A DNA stretch of 64,000 nt, taken from Budorcas taxicolor (taxonomy: Eukaryota > Chordata > Mammalia > Artiodactyla > Bovidae). The notes below the pieces were generated by a model. The model worked only from the letters and a program-made list of their open reading frames with translations. It was not told the origin of the DNA and searched no databases. The position numbers and the translations under genes are program-made. The stretch is from the NCBI RefSeq assembly GCF_023091745.1, contig NC_068921.1:11116001-11180000 (forward strand). Direction: 5' to 3'. Of the stretch, positions 34,030 to 45,670 are shown one piece after another (positions within the stretch are counted from its first letter, which is position 1; each line of letters begins with the position of its first letter).

Positions 34030-34654
34030 ACCTGGTTATAAGGTAACTTATAAGGAAATGATCATTTCATGTGCAAGGCAGATGTGTGTGCTTCTGCCAT
34101 GCCTTAGGCATATGCAAAATTTACAGAGTATCAACACCGCAAAGCCACTCTTTAAAACACAGTACCTGCTCTAATTCTGTTCAAATGTCCGAAATGATGG
34201 TTGGCACAGTCCTCCTGTAATTGATTCCAGAAAGCTCCTATCAACTCCTTTGCAGATGCTTTCAGTCCTGAGTATTTCCAGAAAGAATGGGACTTTTCTC
34301 TGAACAGCCTGCCAGCTGGTCTGAGCAGAGCAGCTGCAGATTTTTAAATGCCATATGTACTCGAGTACCCTCCCAGCTTCCCCGCCTCCCCTGCCACAAT
34401 TTTGAGAAGGGAGTTGTTTTATATTTTCTTCTACACCAGTTTCGCCAAGACCGGTCTGGTCAAAAGCAAGTTACAAAAACAATGAAAAGTGTTAATGCTT
34501 TTAGTGATTTGAACATCAAAGTGGATTTTCACCATTTTCTGCCTGAACTGCTGTCTGTGTTCGAGGATCCATCTAACCCACGAAGACTCACCAAGGCTGT
34601 TTTGGTGAAGGTAAGAGGAAAGGTAATGTCTATTTCATGGGACAAGTAGCCTAA
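34030..34654. other. Intergenic, nothing recognised
   Basis: A 120-codon open frame at 34287-34649 has no recognisable domain. No repeat recognised. Confidence 0.4.
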
Positions 34655-34878
34655 GAGGCTTGCCCGATGAATCAGCGGTAAAAAAAAAAATCTGCCTGCA
34701 GTGCAGGAGATGCAGGAGACTTGGATTCCGTGCCTGAATCAGGGAGATCCCCTGGAGGAGGACATGGCGACCCACTCCAGTATTCTTGCCTGGAGAGTCC
34801 CACAGACAGAGGAGCCTGGCAGGCTACAGTCCATGGAGACACCAAGAGTCGGACATGACTGAGCAACTGAACACAAAC
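34655..34878 (+). mobile_element. Bov-tA SINE
   Basis: Diverged 5' end with an A11 run, then GATCCCCTGGAGGAGGACAT and GTCGGACATGACTGAGCAAC. Confidence 0.9.
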
Positions 34879-35459
34879 GGTAGGCTGAGAATGACCTTGT
34901 GTGTAATTGTCTGTGCCCTCCATTCTCCTCGGAATAACTGAGGCAGGGAGCTGGGTGGAATATTGCTTTGTGGTCTTGGCATCACCGCCTCCTACCAGCA
35001 CATGAGATTTTTCCACTTTGTGCAAGAATGAAAATAAAATAGTGAGGTCCCAGCTATCTCTGATACAAGTCTAGAATAGCAACTAGAGGAATAAACAGCT
35101 CCAACGACTCATGCTTTGCTCTTTCAGGTAGAATCCTATTACATTTAAAAGTATCCTTTGAAATTCTGATTAGTTGGAAGCCGTTGAAAGTAGACACTTA
35201 TGCAGCAGCTGAGCTAAAGCAGAATTCTTTTGCCATCCGACAGCTCCCCAGCCTTTTGACCCTATACTCTCTGGAAGCTTCTGGTCAGCCTCCTGTCTCC
35301 AGGACCAGGCATCTTGGAGCTCACTGAGGTCCAAGGCCCCTCCTGATGGACATAAGACCCTGAGGGCAAAGGGCAGAACTAGTCATGTTAGGAAAATCGT
35401 TATACAAATAGATCTGAGAGAACAGATAGTTCCAATCTAAACACAACCAAAGGGACCTT
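34879..35459. other. Intergenic, nothing recognised
   Basis: No gene or clear repeat recognised. Confidence 0.4.
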
Positions 35460-35590
35460 CACTTATTCATTCATCCTACAAATGTTCACTGAGCATCTAC
35501 TACTCACCAAGTACCGAAAGGATATGATGTTGAGGAAACCAGATATGGCCCCTGCCCTCTAGAAACTTACAGTCTGGCGGGGGAGACAGG
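35460..35590 (-). mobile_element. L2 3' end
   Basis: ATTCATTCATCCTACAAATG, TTCACTGAGCATCTACTACT and CCCTGCCCTCTAGAAACTTA match the reverse-strand L2 terminus. Confidence 0.65.
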
Positions 35591-35663
35591 TATTAAGCAG
35601 GGGATCCCATAAACCATGAATAACAGCTGCCGAGGCTAGAGTGACAAAGCGGGGTCCATGGGG

Positions 35664-35945
35664 TCCTAAAGGAAATCAGTCCTGAATATTCACTGGAAGG
35701 ACTGATGCTGAAGCTGAAACTCCAATATTTTGGCCACCTCATTTGAAAAGACCCTGATGCTGGGAAAGATTGAAGGCAGGAGGAGAAGGGGATGACAGAG
35801 GATGAGATGGTGGATGGTATCACCGACTCGATGGACATGAGTTTGAGCAAAATGCAGGAGTTGGTGATGGACAGAGAGGCCTGGCGTGCTGCAGTCCATG
35901 GGGTAGCAGAGAGTTGGACACCACTGAGCAACTGAACTGAACTGA
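35664..35945 (+). mobile_element. BovB 3' end
   Basis: CCTAAAGGAAATCAGTCCTG, GATGCTGGGAAAGATTGAAG and CACTGAGCAACTGAACTGAA form the BovB terminus. 5' truncated. Confidence 0.9.
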
Positions 35946-36184
35946 TGAGGTCCTGAGTGTACATGCTGAGGGTTTTAACTGAGCCAGGGAAGCCAGGGAA
36001 GGCTTCCAGAGAAGGCTCTGACCTGAGATCCAGAAGACGAAGACAGGAAGGAAGGAAACGAGAAGGGGGAAGGCTTTCACAGTGGAAGATGTCAAGGTCC
36101 TGGGCACCATCCAGCCTGCACAGACGCCAGATGCTGACAAAGCTTCCTCCCTTAGGCTGACAGTCTGAACTGCCTGGGGCTGAC
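35946..36184. other. Intergenic, nothing recognised
   Basis: No gene or clear repeat recognised. Confidence 0.35.
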
Positions 36185-36600
36185 GGCATCTCAGCTGTTT
36201 TTCCTCATATTTTATAAGTATCTGCTCTGGGTAAGACACTTTATGCACATTATTACATCCATTCCTTACAGCATCCCTGGCATCTCAGCAGTATTCACAT
36301 ATGCCAGCCAAAACAGGTGGAGGATTGGATTTGGCTTGTAGGTCATAGTTTGCAGGATCGTGGCATGGGATACATGTGTAGTGGCTGGAGTGAGAGCAGC
36401 CATCTCCGACCATGAGGTAAAAGTATCTACCAAGGGTGTTAGAGAAATAAGCTAGAAGGAACCCGATTCCCTGGTTCTTACAGGGCTACCCTGTGAGCCA
36501 GGGAATGAAGGTGTAGAGAGGTTGAACAGCATACCTGAAGCCAACCAGCAAGTGAGAGGCTGAGCCAGGACGTGCATCTGGGCCTATGTGACTTTGTAGT
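36185..36600 (+). mobile_element. MIR-like remnants
   Basis: 36190-36300 ('ggtaagacactttatgcaca') and 36490-36600 ('gtagagaggttgaacagca' and 'gtgagaggctgagccagga') resemble the two halves of MIR, separated by unassigned sequence. Confidence 0.45.
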
Positions 36601-36651
36601 CTGTGCTAAAATATGGGCAACAGTTTATCCACAACTGTCTTATTAAGTACT

Positions 36652-36666
36652 ACACACACACACATG

Positions 36667-36700
<34 letters not shown>
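36652..36700 (+). repeat. (CA)n microsatellite
   Basis: Interrupted (AC)n with one ATGTAT break and a pure run of about 14 CA units. Confidence 0.95.
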
Positions 36701-36703
<3 letters not shown>

Positions 36704-37774
36704 GAATCCTAGAAGACTGTATGGCCACATCAACACTCCACCTTCTCCTCTCCAGGAATAACAGCCCCACGCCTCCAAGAAAGCACCCCAGCCTGCACCC
36801 TGGAACAGCCACACCATTGCCTGAAGCACAAGAGTGGGCGAAGCTCCTAGCAAGGGACCAGCTGCAACTGCCGGGCAGGAAGCATTCTTGAAACCACAGT
36901 CAAGTTGCAGGGTTTTCTCACAGCTCTTTAATTTTCAATTACTGTGTTTCTTCCAATTTGACTCCCAAATTTTACAAGCTGGGCTTACGGATTTACCCAA
37001 GGAATTCAGCAGTCAGTCCCTCGGACAGAAGACATGGAGTCCTGGGAAGAGTTATTAATACTAAAGGGCGGGAGAGGCTCACCCAATACGACTGATTTCA
37101 GGGACAACGTCTGATTGAGACCTAAACCCTACCCCATTCCCCCAAAAAAGTGCTAAAACTCAGAGCACCTGCATTCACACTTTGTAAAACTCATTAGCGT
37201 CTGTCTGTGCTGAGTTCCTGTGTGTCTAGCTGGCAGAGAGGTGGGACACTGCGTCCTGCCATGCCCAGAGCTTGTCAGTGACACTGACTTTCACTACAAG
37301 CCCCTCACCGCCTGGTGGGTCACACAAAGGTCAACCAAACTTTTAGTTGTGCCCTCAATTGATCGAGATGGGTAGAAAATTTAGAGGTATATAGAGTATA
37401 CTCACGGAAAATGCATGCTTCATTCCTAGTTAGATCTCTGATCTTATATTCTTCAATAGTCTCCTGAGCTGGTGAGTTGGACTTAACCACAAGTGAACAG
37501 TGTATTCGTCAGGATTAAACTTATTTGCAACTGACATTGACTTAAGCAACATAGAACTTTATTTCCCTCACATAAATGGAAACAAGAGGGCTCACAGGGT
37601 GGCTCTGTGAAAACCAGGCACTCAGGCTCCTTCAAGCTTATTTCTCTGCCATCCTCAGCACATGGCTTCTACCTCATGGCCCAATATGGCAGCTCTCCCT
37701 CCAGCCACCAGATATGCATCCCAGACCAGGGATGGGCAACCAATCACCCCCAAGTTAAATCCAACCCCCCTCAA
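36701..37774. other. Intergenic, mostly unassigned
   Basis: No gene recognised. The stretch 37490-37750 has the look of an old interspersed repeat, but I cannot name its family. Confidence 0.35.
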
Positions 37775-37962
37775 CCTTTTTTAGTAAATAAGATCTTCCT
37801 GGAACTCAGCCATACCCATTTGTTGACATATAGTCTGTAGCTATTTTCAAAGTTCAACACCAAAATTAGGTGTTTGCAACAGAGGTCATAAGGCCCACAG
37901 AACTGGAAATACAATCTGCTCTTTTACAGAAAAAGTTTTCTAACTCCTAGTCTAGACAGAAA
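37775..37962 (+). mobile_element. Ancient DNA-transposon-like (hAT?) remnant
   Basis: AAATAAGATCTTCCTGGAAC, 'tatagtctgtagctatttt', 'aggtcataaggcccacag' and TTTTACAGAAAAAGTTTTCT match a widespread old mammalian repeat. I recall it as hAT-derived but am not certain. Confidence 0.45.
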
Positions 37963-38113
37963 AAGAAAGAAAGACAAACCAGTTCATAAAAGCTATCCAG
38001 GTCATTTCCACAAAATCACACAGGACACTTATTCTCATATGCCAATGCCAGAACTTAGTCTTATAGCCATATCTAGCTACAGGAACAGCTGAGAAATTCT
38101 AGATGGCCGTGCA

Positions 38114-38346
38114 CCCAGCTAAGACTTAATGTTAGTTGCTCAGTCCTGTCAAACTTTTTGCAACCCCATGGACTGTGGCCCACTAGGCTCCTCTGTCCAC
38201 AGAGTTCTCCAGGCAAGAATATTGGAGTGGGTTGCCATTCCCTTCTCCAGGGGATCTTCCTGATCCAGGGATCAAACTCGGGGCTCCTGCATTGCAGACG
38301 GATTCTTTACCATCTGAGCTATCAGGGAAGCCCAGCTAAGGTTTAA
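38114..38346 (-). mobile_element. Bov-tA SINE with 16-bp target duplication
   Basis: Reverse-strand Bov-tA at 38130-38330 (TTAGTTGCTCAGTCCTGTCA to GAGCTATCAGGGAAG). CCCAGCTAAGACTTAA (38114-38129) and CCCAGCTAAGGTTTAA (38331-38346) flank it, with two mismatches. Confidence 0.93.
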
Positions 38347-39287
38347 GGGTTGTGTTACTGAGGCAGAAGGGGTGAAGGGATGTGAGACTTTGATTTGCCA
38401 ACTCACCCTTCAGGGATATTGTTTGTGCCTCAACTCAGGATCTGAACAAAGAGAGGCTGATCAGCCTTCTTGGCCCCCATCCCTGGTCCACGGACTGATT
38501 CTGGCCCCAAGGTGTTTGCTCTGAGACAGGGCAGAAGGCATGGGAAGAGGTCTGCATGAAGTCAAGCCCCTGCCAGAGCTGCCCAGCTGGCTTCTGAGCC
38601 ACTGCTGGTTTCGTCTGGACTTTACAGAGAGGGTCCCCTCTTGTGGCAGGTGACCAGGATCCAGACTCTCACATCAGTCACATGGGAGGAACAACTTTAA
38701 AAAGGAGAGGATCTGGGAGGTGCAGGCAGAGATAGCTAGAGATGCAAGAGAGAGGCCTGGAGACAGCTTTAAGGTGGGTGTAAAACTCTGTACACAAATA
38801 CAGGTGTAAAAGATCTCTTCTGTTTTCTCCTTTAAATTCAGCTCTAAAACACCGTCCTCCTGAACTGGTCAGGAGCTCCCTGAGGTCAGAATTGGGTGTC
38901 CTCGGCAGTTCAAGCAGAGGTCTCTCTGGCTTCTGCAGGCATCGCTCACATCAGTGAGTCACATCAGTTTCAGCAGGACATCAGACACTGGGACATCAGC
39001 TAGTCCCTTCCTTCTGGTGAGGCTGGCAGACCCAGAGAGCCAGCCTCTCCTTGCCCCCCACGGCGTGATCCCCTCCCAAGGGCCTGGCCGCCTGTTTGTT
39101 CGCTATCAGAGCAACAACACCAAAGGCACCCCTCATCCACACCCCCAAACCTACCCCTCTCTTTCCTCTCTGGTTCTTCAAGCAGCTTCTATTTTCTGCC
39201 CAGGTTTGCACCTCACAATCAAGGAAATACCACGATCTTGACCACTTGTTTAAACAGAAAGTAGTAAGAAAAAGTGTGAGTGTGTGT
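38347..39287. other. Intergenic, nothing recognised
   Basis: No gene or clear repeat recognised. Open frames on opposite strands at 38954-39241 have no known domain. Confidence 0.4.
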
Positions 39288-39325
39288 TCCTTGCCATCAG
39301 TAGTGTCTGACTCTTTGGGACCCCG
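39288..39325 (-). mobile_element. Short Bov SINE fragment
   Basis: AGTGTCTGACTCTTTGGGAC matches the reverse-strand 3' end of Bov-tA/BovB. Only about 35 bp remain. Confidence 0.5.
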
Positions 39326-39398
39326 AGGAAAAAGAGTAAAACTTGGTTTGTAGAGAGATTGATGGCCAGGTTTAACATCTGTGTTTTAGTATCTCCCC

Positions 39399-39633
39399 TA
39401 GGCCGGATGTGCTTCCCCGGTGGCTCAGAGGTTAAAGCGTCTGCCTCCAAAGCTGGAGACCCGGGTTCAGTCCCTGGGTTGGGAAGATTCCCTGGAGAAG
39501 GAAATGGCACTCCACTCCAGTACTCTTGCCTGGAGAATCCCATGGATGGAGGAGCCTGGTAGGCTACAGTCCGCGGGGTAGCAAAGAGTCAGACACGACT
39601 GAGCAACTTCACTTTCACTTTAGGCCGTATGTG
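39399..39633 (+). mobile_element. Bov-tA SINE with 13-bp target duplication
   Basis: Bov-tA at about 39411-39620 (GCTTCCCCGGTGGCTCAGAG start; GTCAGACACGACTGAGCAAC end). TAGGCCGGATGTG (39399-39411) and TAGGCCGTATGTG (39621-39633) flank it, with one mismatch. Confidence 0.93.
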
Positions 39634-39651
39634 GACCATTTGCATGTCGTT

Positions 39652-39950
39652 GTGGGTCTCCTTCGGAGAAGGCACTGGCACCCCACTCCAGTACTCTTGC
39701 CTGGAAAATCCCGTGGACAGAGGAGCCTGGTAGGCTGCAGTCCATGGGGTTCACTAAGAGTTGAACACGACTGAGCGACTTCACTTTCACTTTTCACTTT
39801 CATGCATTGGAGAAGGAAATGGCAACCCACTCCAGGGTTCTTGCCTGGAGAATCCCAGGGACGGGGGAGCCTGGTGGGCTGCCGTCTATGGGGTCGCACA
39901 GAGTCGGACACGACTGAAGTGACTTAGCAGCGGCAACAGTGGATCTCGTT
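39652..39950 (+). mobile_element. Bov-A2 SINE with 12-bp target duplication
   Basis: Dimeric Bov-A2 at 39664-39938, with the CACTTTCACTTTTCACTTTC linker. GTGGGTCTCCTT (39652-39663) and GTGGATCTCGTT (39939-39950) flank it, with two mismatches. Confidence 0.93.
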
Positions 39951-41026
39951 AGGTCTTCACCCAGGCTGGATGTCCTCCTGCGGGTGTGTGACTGTGTGAG
40001 GTGGAATGACGGAGGTCCAGGGGAGCGGCGGACAGCTCGAGCGCCCCCTGGAGGCATGTCTGCAACCAGCCCGGACTTGCTGGGATTGGTGGGGGCGGGG
40101 AGAGGGGGTGCGAGTGTGAGTGTGTCTGTGCGTGCGCGCGCGCTCCGTCACTCAGTTAAATTTCAGCCTATCCTAAAACAGTCATTTGTATTTCAAGTCC
40201 TTGTTGTCAACAGAAATTGATGACTGCTAAGTGGTAAATATCCAGGCACCACTGATAGATGGGGCTGGCTCTCAGCCTGTGGCCTAGCATGAGCAGAGTT
40301 CATATTCAGCCGGTGCACAGCAAGAAAAGCCATGCCAGCTGTTAGAAGACTGAAATCCACTACACGATGGGTAAACATCCACTGCTGCGGACTTCCGAGG
40401 GCCACCCTAGCCTCTTCCCAGGGACCCCATGGTTAGCAGTTAAAGAATCCTTGTCTGCTCAGCCAGAAGCCTGTGGATCCTGCTCCCAGGCTGAGGCCAG
40501 GGCCCATTCTGATAGGTCAGTTGCCAAATATTTTTAAATAGCCCTAGATGAGAATGTTTTGAAGAGGGAGAAACTTGAGGGGAGGAGAAGGATCATTTCT
40601 GGGGTCACCATGCACAGTTGTGCAGGCTGTTCACTGTACAAGTTCTCCTGACTGAGGTAGCCAACTGTGAACTGAATTAAAGCCTGTGCTCTGCTTGCCA
40701 AACCGTGTGCCCTAACATGGGCCTGCATTCATCCAAAGAAAGGAGAGCCTTTTTCTCATCTGCACAAAGGTGCTGTGTGTTCTAGCAGCTGGCTCACTTC
40801 AGAAGCTACTATGTTTCAATCATCTAGGCCTGAGTGGAAGAGGCCTAGCCTAGGGGGTGCTATAGATCCGGGAGTCAGAAGGAGACAGAAGAGAATTTTG
40901 GAGCAGAACAAAACCCTTCAAAAAGATGATGGTTGCGGAGAATGAAGGAGCGCGAACATATGCAAACCTGATTCCTACCTGGGGACTGAAAGACAGTTTG
41001 TTTACAACAGAGAGAATGATGGCGGA
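39951..41026. other. Intergenic, nothing recognised
   Basis: A GT/CG-alternating stretch lies near 40105-40145. No gene or clear repeat recognised. Confidence 0.4.
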
Positions 41027-41044
41027 GGGGGGGGGGGGGGGGGG
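41027..41044 (+). repeat. Poly-G run (18 G)
   Basis: Uninterrupted G run. Its true length may be uncertain in the assembly. Confidence 0.9.
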
Positions 41045-41334
41045 AGAACCAGCTGGAGAAGTGACAGGATAGCTTTGTTTCCTCCTGCTCTAGGAGATCA
41101 TAGCTGGGTCTCCAAACAAGATGCCCAACTAAAAGACACAGAGGAATGCTCAGGAGACGGGCCGGGGCTGGCGACGGAGAAGCTGAGGTCTTCACATGTG
41201 AAAACCTCAAAGAGCCCCCGGGAGGACAAAGGGACCAAAGGAGCAGATGTTTCTGGAGAGCGAGATGATGGTCAAGTTGGGGTGTAACTCCATATACTAG
41301 AAAGTGCACCTTTAGAACTGAATTTCACTGTTTC

Positions 41335-41515
41335 TCTTCCCATGAACCAGCTGGGAGCCCTTGCAGACATTATTTAATTTCTCTGAGCCTCAGTTTCTTT
41401 GAAATTTGTCATAATAATATCTGCTTTATAGAGCAGTTGAATTAAATTAAGTATGTGAACGGCCTAGCACAATATGTGGCACGAATCAAGTGTTCCGCAC
41501 TGTAACCATTATTAG
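41335..41515 (-). mobile_element. MIR SINE
   Basis: CTCTGAGCCTCAGTTTCTTT, 'cataataatatctgcttta' and 'ggcctagcacaatatgtgg' follow the MIR order. Confidence 0.7.
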
Positions 41516-41851
41516 AAATATGACTGCTATTATTATCGAGGGCTGCATTCTAAGTCTTGGGAATACCTGCAGAGCAGAACAGGATACACGGTGAGCCAGC
41601 CAGGACATATACAAAAGGATGCGCAATAAGGGACAAACATTCCAAGACGCGTGCCGGCCTGGGTCCCATTCTCCGAGAGACGAGATTTAATGTATGACGG
41701 TGATCTTGATAAATGGCATGTAATATGAGCTTATCTAGGAATGAACTAGAATCACATCTAAGCCAGGTTTGGCATCAAGAGACCTGAGAACAGGGAAGTG
41801 GTGACACCAGAGAAAACCTGATGAAGAAGACAGACGCCGATGACCAAGCCC
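41516..41851. other. Intergenic, nothing recognised
   Basis: No gene or clear repeat recognised. Confidence 0.35.
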
Positions 41852-41908
41852 AGATCCTGGAACTGCCTTGAAGATCCCGGAACTGCCTTGAAGATCCCGG
41901 AGCTGCCA
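41852..41908 (+). repeat. 20-bp tandem repeat, about 2.8 copies
   Basis: AACTGCCTTGAAGATCCCGG occurs at 41861-41880 and 41881-41900 exactly. Partial diverged copies lie at both edges. Confidence 0.93.
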
Positions 41909-42261
41909 AGGGATGAATGGGAGGCAGCCAGCCCTGCCCCAGGGAGCTGGAATCCATCTGCACGTTCTCAGGGAAGAGGGGTGAAACGTTTCCCAGGATG
42001 GAACCCAGAGCAGGTAGAAGGAGCAGGCCATCCTTCCAGTCTGGAACTGAGGCATTGCATAGGTGGCATCCCAACTTCCTGGGAGTGCTGTCCAAGGCCC
42101 AGCCGCCTCTTGTCCTGGCCTGAGCAGACTTGAGATGTCATGGTTGGGTTGAACCTCAGACCCCGGGTCTGCCCTGACCACCTCTCCCAATCCACACTTA
42201 ATTGAATTAACCAGGAGTCTTCGGTATATGTGTGGGAGTAGGGCAATGAAGGACATCTGTT

Positions 42262-42345
42262 TCATTTATTCATTCCAACACAGATTTATTGGTGACCTCT
42301 TTATGCCAGAGTCTGAGGATAAAGCAGCGAGCAACCCCCTCTCTG
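42262..42345 (-). mobile_element. L2 3' end remnant
   Basis: TTCATTTATTCATTCCAACA, then 'gatttattggtgacctctt' and 'gaggataaagcagcgagca' resemble reverse-strand L2. Confidence 0.55.
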
Positions 42346-42786
42346 ATGCCTGTCTGGCCTCTAGCTCCTCCATCCCCAGCTGAGCAGATCTGTGCCTGCC
42401 TTCCTTTACCTGCCCCCTACCTCTTGGAGCAGAGGCACTGAAAACCTTCCTGTGGACTTCAGCTCTAACCTCTCTCTTGCCTTTCAGCAGCTGTCCAACT
42501 ATTTCCCTGCCTTCATCATCTCCTGCTCACTACATCTGTCTGAAAAACCAGCCCAGCGTCCCTTTAGTTTAAGCCTCCCCATCAGCGTAAACTGGACTTA
42601 ATGTGCACAATGCTTTACTATTGGTGAAGGGCTTCTGTGTTCCTTATATTGCAGAACCCTCACCTCAACTCTGAGATCGGTGGGAATTACCCTCTTCATT
42701 TAACAAATTCAGAAACAAAATGCCTAGACCAGGATACCAGCATCCTGGCTCCTCAAATTCTCTACATTCTAACTTAAAATAATGTA
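42346..42786. other. Intergenic; possible MIR at 42600-42735
   Basis: 'accctcacctcaactctga' and 'cattcagaaacaaaatgcc'-type text near 42640-42720 could be a MIR remnant. Otherwise nothing recognised. Confidence 0.35.
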
Positions 42787-43013
42787 GCGCTTCCCAGGTG
42801 GCGCTAGTGGTAAAGAACCCTCCTGCCAATGCAGAAGACGTAAGAGAGTCAGGTTCGATCCCTGGGTCAGGAAGATCCCCTGGAGGAGAAAATGGCAACC
42901 AGTATTTCCAGTATTCTTGCCTGGGAAATCCCATGGACAAGGGAGGCTGGCAGGCCCCAGACCATGGGGTTGCAAAGAGTCAGACATGACTGAAGCAACT
43001 TAGCACGCATGCA
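42787..43013 (+). mobile_element. Bov-tA SINE
   Basis: GCGCTTCCCAGGTGGCGCTA start, GGTTCGATCCCTGGGTCAGG and CAGACATGACTGAAGCAACT end. Confidence 0.93.
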
Positions 43014-43241
43014 TACCTCACCTACTTCCAAAAAAGATGTGACTATTATATTATTCATCTTGAATAGGAGATATTTTATTTTCTGGGTCTTTTAGATATT
43101 GACAAGTAGAGTTTGGGAAGTACACAGTGGCAGTTATCCCTACCCTATGCTTATTCCCAAGTCCCAAGTCTGGCCTAAAATGACCCCTCTTTCTCACAAG
43201 GAGCTCCCTGAGCCAACGCCTCACTTTTTCCCTCATGTTTG

Positions 43242-43370
43242 CTTATTTATTTGGCTGTGCCAGGCCTTAGTTGCAGCATGTGCAATCTAGTTCCCTGACC
43301 AGGGATCGAACCTGGGCCCACTGCTTTGGGAGCGCACAGTCTTAGCCACTGAATCACCAGGGCAGTCCCT
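43242..43370 (-). mobile_element. CHR-2-type SINE
   Basis: Reverse-strand copy: 'tatttggctgtgccaggcc', CCAGGGATCGAACCTGGGCC and ATCACCAGGGCAGTCCCT. Confidence 0.85.
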
Positions 43371-44339
43371 CATCCCCTTTCTTAACTGAGCTCCTAGACC
43401 TGATCTTCTTTCCTGGGCATTTGGCTCTATTATCATCATATTTCATCATGCTATCATTTTATTATCACTATTTATTACTAACCCATCACACTGAAAGTGT
43501 GTAATAGCACAGCTGTCCTCCCCACTCACCATTAACATCTCTTATACCCCAGGGCCTCCCACTAGAGACAGCACCACAATAATGACCTAAATACTCCTGG
43601 TTCAGTTCTTCCTAAAAATCACTCATGATCCCCTCTTTATTGACAATCCTGCAAGATAAAAAATCATTCATTCTCCAAAGTTTCCCGTAGTGCCCACACC
43701 CACATTCATATTGTGCTCTGTATTTCTTTGCCTGTCCTGACCACATGATCATAACCCCCAAAAGGCAAATGGTTTAACCCAACTGCAAAGCCCGCAGCAG
43801 AGCATACTTCCACACTCTGAAAGTTGCTTAGTAAAATGTTTTTGATCCTGGTAGTCAGTTGACGGTGGTAAAAGTAAAAGCCATTAGGACTGTGATTAAT
43901 GAAGATACCTATATGCAAGTTTCCCCAAGCACCAGTGAGAGGACGTGTAATTCCATTACCAATACTCAATCTTTCACTCTTGGGGGATTTCCTCACTAAT
44001 TAGTCTGAAGCTGTAATTTAGCCTATACTTTAAGGAATGTGTCACATGGGGACACTTCTAATTTATTTCTGACCTTCCTTGAATTTAGAGGCACATATGC
44101 CTTTGACCGGCATTTCTCCCAACTGCTATTTTCTTGCTACAAAAAATAAGTAATAATTGTCCAATACTTGAGAAAGGGAGACCAGCTCAGACTATGCACC
44201 CTGGCACTCAGCCTGTCTAAAGGTTTTGTCCAGCCCTCTTGCTGTTCCTTCAAGCCTGCCATCTAATAACCATGCAGAATGAGATCTGTACTAGATTACA
44301 GGGTCTTTGAAATGAAAGAGGAAATGTAAGCAGAAGTGA
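43371..44339. other. Intergenic, nothing recognised
   Basis: AT-rich DNA, no gene or clear repeat recognised. Confidence 0.4.
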
Positions 44340-44585
44340 AGTGTGGCACACCAATGCACAATTTGCTGTATTCCTTCTTCTTTCTGCCGTGTCAAGGAGA
44401 AAGTTCCAGATGGCGGCTTCTCCATCAGTCTGGGTCCCCAAGGAAAGACAACAAATCCCCCAGCCTTACTGAGATGGATATGCAGAGTAAGCAAGAAACA
44501 TACCTGTGGTTTTAAGTCACTAAGATTTGGGGGGCTGCTTGTTGCTGAAGCATAACCTAGCCCATCCTGACTGCTACAATTATCC
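44340..44585 (+). mobile_element. MaLR-type LTR remnant (possible)
   Basis: The end region GTGGTTTTAAGTCACTAAGA, TTTGGGGGGCTGCTTGTTGC resembles the 3' end of MLT1-type LTRs. The upstream part is too diverged to be sure. Confidence 0.4.
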
Positions 44586-45457
44586 CAAATTAAGGAACTC
44601 CCATCACAGACTTCAACAAGTTATATTTTGCTATTGCCCCCTGAATTTCCTCCTGGAAGCCTAGTTCTTCACTTGACCTCAGTGAGCAACCTTTCTCATC
44701 CCTATAGATTCTACAGCTCCTTAGCACCATAATCCCCCTCCAAAAATGTTCTACTCCTGATAGTCCACTCCTGGAAAAAGCCACTCCAGTCCTCCTCTTC
44801 CAAAAGTCCAGCAAAAGCCTCCACAGGGTTAGATGGAAAGGTGTATAATCCATCACATACCCTACATTGTTCCTTCCCCCTAGCTCCCAGCCCTGGAGGG
44901 TCCAGGGCCCGGCAGGGCCCCCCCGCCACACAGGGAACAGGAGTCACCCAGTCGCCATGTCCTGACAGCTTGTCACATTATTTTGCTCTGTGGGAGCTCT
45001 GATCCCTCCATCCAATCCCTCCATAGACCACGGGCCATACAAGTCCCTTCAGGGAAAGCAAAGCAAGATTGATGCCCTGCAAACGGCCAGCCATGCCCAG
45101 GAGGGCTCTGGGTTCAATGCACGGAGCGGCCCATTCTTCCCCACCTCAGGTTCCCACACTGGAGGCCAAAGCCGGAGCTCAGAGCCAGGATAGCAAGAAT
45201 TCAACCTTTATTTATCTTGGAACACAAATAAGCCACCACACTCCCCTAACCACTCTAGCCCTCTCCCCTCCCCTCCTCAAGGTCACTCTGAAGGCCCTGG
45301 GCCTTCTTGAACTAACCAGTGAGTCACAGTGCCCTTTGCGCAGAGGAGCGGGATCAAGAGAGGATTCTGAAAGGTTGGAGAAGAAATATACTCATTTCCA
45401 CACTGGCTGCAGAGCCGCCCATCTCTTAACCCACTCCCACCAGTGTTCTTCTTTCTC
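44586..45457. other. Intergenic, nothing recognised
   Basis: No gene or clear repeat recognised. The open frame at 45069-45479 (136 codons) has no known domain. Confidence 0.4.
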
Positions 45458-45670
45458 CTCTGTGCTCAGTCGTGTCTGACTCTGAGACCCCGTAGACTGC
45501 AGCCCGCCAGGCTCCTCTGCCCACGGGATTCTCCAGGCAAGAATACTGGAGTGGGTTGCCATGCCCTCCTCCAGGGGATCTTCCCAACCCGGGGATCCAA
45601 CCTCTATCTCCTTTCTTGCCTCCCCTGCATTGCAGGTGGATTCTTTACGGCTGAGTTATGGGCGAAGCCC
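45458..45670 (-). mobile_element. Bov-tA SINE
   Basis: Reverse-strand Bov-tA (GTGCTCAGTCGTGTCTGACT to GGGCGAAGCCC). TTCTTTCTCC before and TTCTTTCCCC after may be the target duplication. Confidence 0.92.
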
